The notes below the pieces were generated by a model that saw only the letters and a program-made list of their open reading frames with translations, was not told where the DNA came from and searched no databases. DNA of 36,929 bases, from the NCBI GenBank assembly GCA_003245835.1, contig QKCC01000235.1:1-36929 (forward strand), read 5' to 3'. Source of the stretch: Spirochaetales bacterium. Lineage in GTDB: Bacteria; Spirochaetota; Spirochaetia; UBA9216. Made by a program: the position numbers and the translations under genes. Positions 7,075 to 19,000 of this stretch are shown here, in pieces; within the stretch, counting starts at the first letter, position 1; each line of letters begins with the position of its first letter.

Positions 7075-10000
7075 TTAAAATCCACCCATTCCAAACCGCG
7101 GAAGCGGTAATTTTCAAAATCCTGCCATGACAATTGATATGTGTACGGATCGATCAGCTCATAGTTATTCCTGAACAGCATGTGATGTTCGCTCCCACCT
7201 GCTCCATAGACTGCATAATCCGACATGGAATAATCTGACTTCAGATAATCCCCAAGATTAAAATAATCAGAACCTGGTGATAGATAATGTGTTGAATCGA
7301 ATTTTATGCCTAGTAATTTTAAATAACTGCCATATTCTTGTATTGTTCCATCTTGTAAAAGAATATTATTTTGCTTTGCATTTACCAAAGCATCTGCAAC
7401 CATATCGAGGCTGATCGAGGGGTCCTCTAATTGGTACAGATTGACGGGAACGGTGGCATAGCAAAGAGCATTTTCGCCGAAGCCGACTGCGTTCTCAATC
7501 TCGGTCTGACTGAATAGAAATTCTGTTGCGGTGCCTTCATTAAAGCGGCGGGCAAAATCGACGGATTTATCATACATGTCTGCAAGATACTTTTCCCTGT
7601 CAGTATAAGCCGCCCCGTATTTTTCAATGTATCGTAGTTGCTGAGTCAGCATATCCATGCTGCCTTCGGTCCGCCATGCATCGACGAACATCCGGTCATA
7701 ATCAAGTGCCGCGCCCATCCTGTCCGCCCACTCTCCGGACAGGTTTATGGAAATCTGCCGACCTTCTGAATCCAGAAAATGACCATCGCTGAATGTTTCA
7801 GCAGAACCAAGCCCTACAAGCAATTCGTAATTCAAACGACTTCGTTCTCCTTCTGACAGATCAAGCCCAAGGATTTTCTGCAGGTGTTCTGTTCTGCTTC
7901 CGCCTGTATAATGACCTATCTCATGTTCTTCTCCGTTTTCATCCGTATAGAACACTCCTCCGCGTATGTCATCATAAAGCGTCAGCGAACCGTCGGCATT
8001 TTCTACAAGCTTCCAGTAGTCCGCGCTCGAATCATAAGTATTGTCTACATAATCAGCAAAGGCAGCGCTGTCTAAGCCGTCACTGCCTTTGGCGGCTATA
8101 TACGCGGCAACATCTGCAAGCAGGTTATCATCGCCGGCTATAAAACCAAATCCGTAAGCCCGGCCGAGCGATAATGCGATTTCGGTATGCGCTTTTACCG
8201 CCCGCGAGGTTTCATTATCATTCTGCAAATCAATCACACCGTCCCGGTACGACTCATGCTGCAGAACAGCTACGGCTTTGTACAGCTCCTTGTCTTTCAC
8301 TTCGGCGTACGCGCTGCTCATATGGATTGCCCGTCCACCGCCAGTTTTGCTTATGGTTTGCGTTTCCCCGCCGTCAGCATCAAATATCAGATCATCCTTG
8401 CCAAAGAGGATCCTCCATATCGTATTTTCAAAAACCTGATCGCCGTGCAGAAATCCTTTTTCAAGAACCTTTGCCCCCATATTCTCTCCAGCCCTGTATG
8501 CCTTTAAAGCCATGTCGGCTGTGAAGCCCTTTCCCAGGCTGTAAATGCTGCCGCCGATATTAATGCCTCCGGCAGTCAGACGGCTGCTAACTCCGCTGCT
8601 GGTGATATTCATTGACAGCAGCCCGGTACCTCTCAGATTATCAGCTACCGCTCCAATTTTATTATAGAATTCATTTTCGGGATGCTTTGAGATTCCGGCT
8701 CCGACAAGCCCGGTAAAATCTATAAGAGCGCCTGCATCCAGTACATTAAGGTTCAGGCCCATATCATCAAAGGCTGCGGTCATACTTCCTCCAATATTAT
8801 TAAATCCGTCTTCGGCAAGCTGGTACCCCAGATGCACGCCAAACCCGGCAGCCTGACCGGCAGCAATACTTCCAAGATCAGCAAAACTTCCGTAAAATTT
8901 CTGCTGCAACGGCGTCATAGACCCGGCAACAAGACTGTTCAGCGCCTGACCGTACAGAGCACTCTCGGCAGCTCCTATATAACCGGCGATGGCCTTTTCA
9001 CCAAAAATTCCCTGTTCCAAAGCGTTAAGGTCATAATCAAATATTATTTTTCCGTTATCATCGAGCTTCATGCTTGCAGCATTTATTGCGCTGTTTGTGA
9101 TGTTTCCGGCGACAGTTTTGCCTGTACCAAGAAGAATTTGTCCGTATAGATCATCGCCGATTTGTACTGCTGCATCACTGACTGTTGACCCGAGCCAGAC
9201 TCCTGCCATAGACATTGAGGCTGTTTTTATGAAATCAAAACCAGATTCTACTATATCTTTATCGCCGACAACCGTATCCATCACGGCAAGAGAAAAATCG
9301 TCGGCAAGATTCAGCCCGGCTGAGATAAAAGCGTTTATTCCGCCTGCGGCTCCTGCCGTACAGAGGGTTACAGCAAGACTTGTCAAATCAGCCATGCTCG
9401 GCGCTTCAATTCCGAGGAATTCGCCCTCCCACAAGGGTTTTTTATAATGCGGCATATTAACTTCAGCCCAGCCGGAACCTTCCTTCATCTTGTTGAACAT
9501 GAACTCTCCCATTATCCGGCCCAGCTCTCCGAGTCCGTTGTATTTTATCTGCCCTTCAGCATTCCAGGCCTTGCCGACATCTGCGTTATCAGCAAACAGC
9601 GGAGCATAACCAACATGAATCCCGAAAAGTCCTGGAGAGATCTCAGCAAATCTCTTTTCAGCCTCTTCCGTTTCCGCCTTAAGCCGGGCCTCTGCTTTTT
9701 CAGGATCTTCAGGAAGTTTCAACAGATCATCTGAAAGCCAGTTTATAATTCCCTCAATAACACCGGGCTTTTCGTGCAGAGAGATGTCCTGCCGATCAGT
9801 AATATACTTTATGGATCCGTTTTCTTCCTGGACTGCAACCGGACTTCCAATATTTGAAAGCAATTTCAAATTCTCGTTTTTGTCGTCATATCCGAAAATA
9901 CGGGTCAGCTGTTCCTGAATATTCTCCATCGCTCTTGCAAGAACACCCTGCAGCCCCGTCAGATCCATGTTTTCAGCTTTACCCTTCAAATCTTTCAGTT

Positions 10001-13000
10001 CGGTCCCAAAATCAATATTCTCGGGAATGTAATCGTCATAAGTGCTTACATAGCCCTCTTCGTAGACATAACCCTCTAATGTCGCGCCGACGACAAGCGG
10101 CTTTTCATAGCGGCTGCCGCTGCGTGTATATCCGTCGTTTCTCATTGTTCTGTTCAGGCTGATTTCAAGATTCTGATTGGCATCATCGATAATCTCGTTG
10201 AAATTTTCTTCTGCTTCCTCGATTTTTACAACCATTCGTTCCAATTCGAATTGCGCCAAATGTTTTTCAAGTTCACCGTTGCAGGCTGACTGAAAATCCT
10301 TTATCGACTGAAGACTGTCAGCAGTCGATAATGCTGATGGCGACGCTGCCGTGAAAAATATTTTTTCAGTATCGGCTATTGAAACATTAAGATGCAACGC
10401 GGCATCAAGAAGAGGCCCCAGTAATTCAAAACCTGCTGCGTCCGAAAGAAGGGTTTCCGGGTCTTTATTCTGAATCATCAGTTCCGGGACCAAAACGTCC
10501 GCGCCGGCTGCTGCTATCGAGGCTCCGGTAATTTCACCGAAGTTTTCAAAGACAGACATATCCCCCTCTTTCCCGCTCTGGATTGCAACAGCATCGAACC
10601 AGGCCTGTTTGTCGCTCAGAAAATCAAGGTATTTATTATTCCAGGTTTCTGCCTGTCTGTTGTAGAGACGCTGTATATCTTTTTGCCATTCGGAAAATTT
10701 TCCGGAAAGATTCCGCTCAGCAGCCTTCCACTCCAGCTCTCCGCGTGCAGAGACAGCTCTCATCTGCGATTCCCAGTCGTTAAATTTTTCAGCCATTTCA
10801 GTCCGCATCATCTGCAGCTCATACATTTTAATCTCGCGAAGGTTATCCATCCTGTAATCGTAGAGTCCTTTCAGGTTTCCGCTTCCTGTCAGCAGGGTCT
10901 GCTGGGTTTTAAGAAGCGCTGCACCTGTTCCGCTGTCGAAATTGTCACTGCCGAGTATTATTCCTGCAATCTCCGCCTGGTTTTCATATAACCTGAGCAT
11001 ATGTTCCCTTACCGAAAATACCGGGTCCGCATAAGCCGTCTGTGCTGCAGCCTCATATTCCTCAAAGCTTATTTCTTCAGAAAGATACTGATCATAGGCA
11101 AGCCGGAAGGCTGATTCCGATTCAGCTTGCAGATCAGCAATTCCATCCTGACCGGTCAGATAATAATTCAGATCCCGCAATGTTTTTTCGTTATATTCAC
11201 GGGCTTCCTGCTGCAAAGCATTCAACAAGAGGCTGCTGCTGATACAGTCGTCTTTCCCGTTTTGATTCATCGTTGCCAGGTAACTCATAAAAAGGCGCTT
11301 AAGTACGGCAGTATCATCCGCAGCATCTCCGGCATCAACGGATAAACCGCCCTGTACAAGCAATCCGTGAAGGTCTTCATCTGATTTTTCAAAACCTTCC
11401 GTTACAGCTGTTACCAGAAAATCAACCTGCTGCTCATCGGCTGACACCGCTTCATCAGCTTCACCTTTCATTTTCATCAGTTTGCCGTATTCTTCTTCAT
11501 ATAGCTGTTTCTTTTCAAAAATTGAATCAGTAATCCGGCCGAAACCGGAAATAAACAGCAGGTTATCTTTTTCAGCCGGTTTTATAATATTATTATTGAT
11601 ATCAGCAGCGGACTGCTCCTTCGCAAAGCCTTCCCCCACCATATAAGAGCCGCTGAGTGCAGCAGCGGTTCCGCAGGCAAATAAAACCAGTGCCGCAATC
11701 CAGTTAAACGGAATTGCAAGTGCTGCAGTCGCAGCTGCAAAATATATTGCTGCCATAGTGAACAATGGAACGGATGCAATGTAATATGATTTTGCATCTT
11801 CACTGTATTGATCCGCAATGTACCGGCTGACTATTTCCAGACTCTCATTTCTGCCCAGAGTCTCAAAGGTTTCGAAACTTGTACCGGCTGTTGAAGCGGT
11901 TTTCAGTTTCATGATTCCGCTTTTCTCGAGCAATTTATAGAAATTATACATCCACTCTTTTTCACCGGTGAATGCTCCGACAGAATCATTGGCATTTTTC
12001 CACTCAGACAAGAGCATGTCCCTGGCACCTTCCCTGTCCAAATCCGCCTCACCGTTTCTATAAAAATAATTTTGATTCGTCCAAAACTCGTCAGAAAGAT
12101 TGTCAGGAGCACCGGCATCCCGGAATTCTTCATATTTCAGAGCCATCGCCCAGGTTGTGAAACTACTCTGTGCCTCTCCTTTTTCCATCATGCCGCTCGC
12201 TTTTTCGAGCCACTGCATCAGATCATTCTGAAAATCACTCATTCCGGATTCGGAATTTTCGTTTGCCTTGAAATATTGTCTGAATGTTTCTGCGTTCGAG
12301 GCGGTTCCGTCCCAGTTGATACCCCAGGTTCCGTCGGTATTCCGGGACAGGCGGCAGTCTTCGAGTCCGGAAGGAACAATCGCTTCATCGTCTTCTGCAG
12401 CTATGATTTGTGAAGCATTATAGCTTTCATCAAGCGCGGCTTGCCAGTTCTCGAGCGCCCCGAGAGTAACCTTTTCCTGTTCAGCAATCGATTTGTTCAA
12501 AACTAGGTTAATCCTGTTGAGTACAAGAGATTCGCGGAAAGTTTTAAGGTAATCAGTGAATAGCGATCTGTAGACTTCGTCACCCGAATAGATCGATTCT
12601 GCATCTGTTCTGCCTTCAGCGATTGCTTCCAGCGCATCATTTGCCGCTTCGGCTCTTACCAGTTTGTCGTTTATATACGCAAGTTTCTGGGCAGGGCCTG
12701 TTCCGCCCTGATCGGCTATCAGATACCCGGCGGAGGCATATTCATTTACTGCCCTCGCCGTAGAATATTCCAGTTTGAGCTTATCAAGTTCAAAAGCGAA
12801 TACTTTTGCAAGCTCATAAGTTTCCGTATATTCCTTCTCAAGATTACGGTACCCCCCGTCACCGTCAATAATTTGCTGCCATTCTGACTGCGCAATATCA
12901 ATATCAGCTTCGAGCCTGCTGATTTCTTCTTTCATAGGACTAAGTTCAGCAAGCTGCCCGCTGTCACCTGCTGCTGTAATCCTCAGCAACCCGGCTCTTC

Positions 13001-16000
13001 TGCTGCCGAGGTCCGAGAGACTGTTCCTGATTGAATCAATCTTCGCAAGCCGGCTGTAAAAGCCTGCTCGGGCATCAATATACATACTTTCAGTCGAAGC
13101 AGAAGGTTCATACTTATACGCCTGAACTATTTCGGAGTATGTCTTTGAATCCAGGCTGCTCCAGAATTCATCCCCGTCCTCCATATCAAGGCCGGAGGAC
13201 AGCTCTTTCATGGCCCCGGTAACCGCGACAGGAACATAAGTCCAGCTTCTGATTGCAGCGGACAGATATGCCGCATGATCAAGATATGAATTTGACGCAT
13301 CCAGAATAATGTTCTGCCGGTCGTCACCGGTGCCGGAAAACAGCGTCAGCGAATCAAACCTCTGAATTGCCGGCTCTCCGCTTCCGGTTATAACTAGGTT
13401 TCTGGCGTAATCCGCGGAACTAATGTCAACTGCCGCTCCGGGAATCAGGTTCAGATCATCCTTATCCGAGGAGAGGTAATCCTCATTCAGAAAGCTGCGC
13501 CAGTTGTCGCCATCCGGGGTTTCAGCAGAGCTTACATAGACTGTCGCCCGGGTAAAAAGATCCCGTTCAGCTCTGAGACGAGCCAGTTCCGCTTCAGCAG
13601 AATCTTTACCTTCATAGAGTGCTTTATAAACTTCAGAAAGCGCTGCGTTAAAAAAGACCTCGTTGGGACTTGTATTACCGCTTCCTGTCCGGTTAAATGA
13701 GAGCTGTTTAAGCAGGTCCCGGGCGTCCGCTGCGGATTTCGATGCCGGCATAAATACCGGATCATCCCACTGCACTTCGCTGCTGCCGGTGAACCTCATA
13801 TAGAGCTCACGCGCAGTCTGTTTCTGTTCCATACCGCCGAAGCGTTCATCCAGATAATCCTCAAATCCTCCATGCAGAAGCGGATTATAGACCGTTATAT
13901 CATCGATGATACCCTGAATTTCGACAAGCTCCGACGCGGTTTCTTCCGGAAGCCCAACCATACCGATCGCCTCCGCAAGACTTTCTTCTGTAAAAGCTCT
14001 ATCAGAAATCTTTTTCTTTAAATAGTGGCTTGCAGCATCCGGATAATCCGTCAGCAGCAGATATAACCGCTGCCCGGGTTCAACCGCAAGATAACTCAGC
14101 AGCGATTCTGCAGAAATTGACAGGCCAGCTTCCTTTTTGGTCATATACCAGTTCACAAAATCAACTGCAACTGCCGGAGAATAATTATAGTTTTCTACCA
14201 AAACCCCGCCTAACCCGAAGGCGGTAATTGTGCTGTAGATACCACCCGGAGCTGTTCCGGACAGCGCTGATATTTCGGCCCAGCCGGACTCGAAGCATAC
14301 ATCAAGTTCTTCAGAATATGAATCAAAATCGTCATTACTCATGCCGGAAATCCAGTTTTCAATAATCAGGGCTGTTTTCGTATCATCGAAAATATAGGCG
14401 TCCCGCGCGCCAGTCCGGGAATATGATGCAAGGCCGGCAGCTTTACGCAGGTTCCATACGAGGTTCCAGAACAGGTCCTCACCCGACAGAGCTTCCGCTT
14501 CTATCTCGGAAAGCTTGTCCAATCTTGATTGAACGGCTTCACCCGGATTTTCAGCGGCCCCCTTCAGGAGTACCAGGTCATCCTCATCAAGGCTTATTCC
14601 GTCGAGTAAATCCGTCAGAAACTCCCTGAATCCGTACTTGCGAGTATACTCCCCGGCCGCTTCAACTGCATTGTTTATAAGAACAAGACCGCCGAAGGCC
14701 TTGAGCACCCCACCGAAATTCTGCCCGGCCAGCAGTCCTCGGAATTCGTCTGACCATAACTGTACGGATTTATCAAATAACGTAATGCCTTCGGCCGCTT
14801 CGTCTGCAGAGAGCGTAAGCCGATTTTCTATCAGGCTTAGTTCTTCATCTCTGAAATACCGTCCGGCGACAGCTTCTTCGATATCAAACATACCGCCGGC
14901 CCAGACTTCCGGCTGCCCCGAGACGATCATAGCGTCGACTTCACGTAAGACCTCATTTCCGCCGTAAAGCCAATCCAGTTCCACATCAGCCGGAAAGGCA
15001 TCGGGGTGCTCCGGCATGAGACTTTCGATGAGATAAACGGCCTCTATTATTGAGATTTCGTCGTCGGAGTCTTCATAAAAATTTTCAAGCGCCCTGTCGA
15101 AGTCAAGGATGTTCCACACCATCGCCCGGTAGATTTCAAGCTGTTCTGCAGACGCCCCGTCGGCAACCGCTGTTGTGTGATCCGTCAGGGCAAGTGAAAG
15201 GTCGTAAAGCTCAGCTGCCCGAGTCAGTATCATCGACCTGAACGATTCTATTCCGTCGGCCAGGCAAAGGCCGGTTTCTGCGACCGAGATATAATCATCA
15301 AACAATACATGCCATTCTATCTCTGCGCTTCCGACATCCTCTGAATCGAGGGCCACTGCAGCAAGGTCAAAGGCGGCTGTTTCTATCAGCCTGCGTTCGG
15401 CCTCGCGCTGTACGGCAGCAGGAACCACATCCGATACTGCAAGGTTTAAAAGCTTCACAGTTTGATCGCTGCTGCCGCGAATCGTAACCGCTGCTGTGCT
15501 GAGGCTGCCGGCAAGATCGGCGGCGATCCTGATTTTTTCATTTACCGAACCAGAATCACCGGAAAACTCTGTTGGAAAAGCCGCCGCAGCCCTTACGGCA
15601 AAGTAATCTTTCAGCTTCCCTATGTAATCGCCAAGGATTCCGGCAAGATATTCAGGCAGGATCAGATTGGCTGCCGCCGTATCAATTTCCGTATAAAAAT
15701 CGGTGACGTCGGAAACAGCCGAAAAGCCTCCGGCGTCCCACACTGCCCCGGGTGTAATGAAGCCTGCTTTATCAGAATCGATAATTCCGAACTTCGAAAA
15801 TGTATCAATAAGTTCAGCGCGGGATTTTTCAAATCCGTAAGCAGACAGTGCTGGTGCAGAATAAATCTCATCGGAAAGAATTACCGCCAATTTTGTTTTA
15901 AATTCTTCCCGGTACAGCAAATCAGAGTAAATTACCCCATGCAAATCGCCGGCTTCGGTAGTCAGAAGGTGTCTGCCGCTGAGGTAGTCTTTCAGATATT

Positions 16001-19000
16001 GCTGCCCCAGCGATTCATCCGGGTTCAGAACAGCTGATTCAAGAACTGCAGTCTGCTCGCCCAGGGGACCAAGAGACTCGAGCCAGAATAGCAATGAATC
16101 AAGACTGTCTATACGCTCCGAGACGGCTGCCGCCGTCGCAGCATCGCTTTTGTCAAAATAATCCCAAAGAAGCTGAAAAACCTGTTTTTCGGCAGTCTGC
16201 TCAGGTTCATCATCCGGTTCGGAGCCCCATTCAAAAATCACGAACTGATCGTCACCGGAATCCATTCGTGTTTGATACAGGTCGAGTAGTTCTTCATAAA
16301 CTCGCAGATCCTGCTGAATCCATTCTGCAGGTTCAGGACCGCTTGCTGTGGAATTCATTATTATTTGATCAGGATCCGAAAACGCCTCTGAATCTCCGAA
16401 ATAACGCGAAGCCCAGGATGAAAAATCATCCGCTGTCAGCAGCCTTACCTCGGCCAGCCGGATCTCATAATTCATGCGGTTTTCATCACAGATGTCATTT
16501 GCCAGGATTTGCATCTGAAAGAGGATTCTGCCTTTTTCGGCAATACCGGCATCAGCAGCTCCATAATCAGAAAACAGTCCTGTCAGCATATCATAACGGT
16601 AATCGTTCATCTCCAGAAATAATTTATCCGACAGATAGGCGCTGAACTGTTCTATAGCTTCTTCGTTTCCTTCCATCCCGAAAATGCCGTCAGAGGATGA
16701 TCCAGAAGTAAAACCTGCCCCTGAGGTTGTCAGCATCCGGCGCCTGAGTTCAGACAATGACGATGTTTCGGGATTAAAGAAAGCTTCATCAAGGTTGTTA
16801 AGGGATCCCCCGCTCAGAAGATCTGCAACCCTGTCCGAAATCAGGGATATCTGCTCTTCCAGCCCGTATTCAGCCGCTGCAAGAAGGTATTCCTCAAGCG
16901 CATCTGAAGGGGTCTGGCCGGAATTCCCGGTCATACCCATACTCTCAAGCAGCTGAAGATAATATTCACGGAACTGCCCGGCAAGGAATTCTCCGCTTCC
17001 CCCATCGATATCGGCAAACATTTTATGGTAATTCGCCTGCTTTTCGGCAAGCTGCAGCTGGTAACCGCTGATTTCTTCCTGAATTGTCTTCATGGATGTC
17101 TGCATTGCTTCAAGCGCAGTACTTATATTTGAAAGCCTCTCAAGGCTTTCAGAGTAATCGAAAAGAACCGCCTCATACGCCGATTTTGACTCAGACAGCC
17201 TTTTCAGTGTTTCATCAGCATTTTCTTTTGTAGAAGAATTATCCGAGGCGTAGTCGTAAACTGCAGCCGCAATCAGCTTCTGCTTTTGCCAGTACTGCAT
17301 ATAGGCGCGGGCCTTGAGCAGCGCGACCTGATATTCATCAAGGTAGATAGACTCCCAGGCATCCGGCTCCGACAGAATTTCATTATCAAGCAGGGCATCA
17401 GACAACCCGGTCCCGGAAAAGGCCGTAAGCATCGATGTATCGTCAAAAACCACTATTCCGTAAGTCTCGGCAAGCCTCTGCTGTGTATTTTCCGCGTAAT
17501 CCTGGTATGTCCGGAAGAGCTGTGCCCAGTACACGGCTTCCGTATACGTTTTATCAGCGTTCCGCTGATCCTGACTTAGACCCGGTTTAACCGAAGACAT
17601 CGCGTCAGCCATTGACATATAGTCATAGCCGGCATCGCTGGTATCGAATGAATTCTTTTCGCCCCCGTCGAAGCGGTCCATCCAGAATTCCCAGCTCGAC
17701 CTTGCTGTTTGCATCATATTCACCGACTGCAGCAGCATTCCTACAAGATTATCAATTCGGCTCTGTAATGAAGATTCGGCAGATGCAGTATTCATATCTA
17801 TTTCAGCAACAGCCTTCGCTACGGCATCTTCAAGTTCCAGGTTTTCTTCGGTCCAGAGTTTAACTCCGTCCTGAAGCGCTTCGCGGTAATTATTCATCCA
17901 CTCGCTGCGTTTTTCAGATAACCGGACAAAAGCATCAGCCCAGACCTCTTCACTTCCTGCAACCTCTCCGGCAGCGTTCTGTTCCCACTCTATCCGTTCC
18001 ATAAAAAACTGCTGTTCAGCCTTATCCCAGCTGTTCAACCCCTGCTGAAGCATCGCGGAGAATGATTCTCTCCAGTCATCGGCATTAATTGGGGAGCTGC
18101 CGCTTTCAACGGTTTCAACCTGTGTTTTCAATCCTCCCAAAAGTACCTGTAGCCGGTTATCAAGTTCAGTCTCGGTTGACGCAATAAGTTCCCCGGAAAT
18201 GCTTGATGCAGTTTTCTTCCCGTACTGATATTCGAGAGACTGCCTGTCATACAAACGCAATTCTGTATAACGGCTCTGTTCGGTGTTGTACAGCCTGTAA
18301 AGCTGATTCCTGTATTGCTGCCGGAAGGTCTCAAAATCACGCAGATAATCCGTCTGAAGCTCTTCAAGCAGGAGTGAGTCCGTAATGTCTGCCTTGAGTT
18401 CCGAGAAGGCCGATACAATCTTCCGGTCCCAGGCATCAAGCAGCCCGGAAATAACGGCCTTTACGCCCTCAACCCAGAGCGTCTTTTCTCCCTTTTGAAC
18501 AAGGGCGTCATTCCCCTCCGAATCGGTCGAAAAAATATCGGCGTAACCTATAGTGGTTTTATACGAAACGTTACCATCCCCGTCGGTTTCATAGAGATAG
18601 ATGCCGTTCAATTCCGCGATTTCTTCACTCAGAATACCAAGTGACGGAGGGTCTACAGAATTGAAGAAATTTTTGCTGAGCCAATCAGCATAACGTGATT
18701 TTAAAATCTCTTCAAATTCGGCGCGGGCATTCCCGCGCAGCTCTGAAAGAATGGTATCATCCCTTAAGAGAAGCGAATCCCTCTCCCATGAGGACATGGC
18801 GCTCTCGAGACCGAAACGCGCATAATCAAGCCATTGTTCTGAAGTTTTTTTCTGATCAGCCGTATCAAGAAAGGATTGAAACAAATCCGAGTGAGGCAGA
18901 AAATTGTCTATTTCGGTAACCGATGTTTGAGCGAATGCAGGAACAGCAAAAAAAATAAACAATCCCAAACCCATAATCAGGAAATTATGGTTCGTGTTCA

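Noticed and set aside
8240-8265. LQHESYRDG in the giant protein as an HExxH zinc peptidase site
   Set aside because: The second His is missing (HESYR). The later HTE is too far away and in the wrong pattern to complete a known gluzincin or metzincin site.
15462-16645. Two plus-strand open frames of 191 and 183 codons inside the giant gene
   Set aside because: They lie opposite a continuous 3,976-codon frame with a signal peptide and promoter. Their products are low-complexity, rich in Arg/His/Ser/Pro, and match no family.
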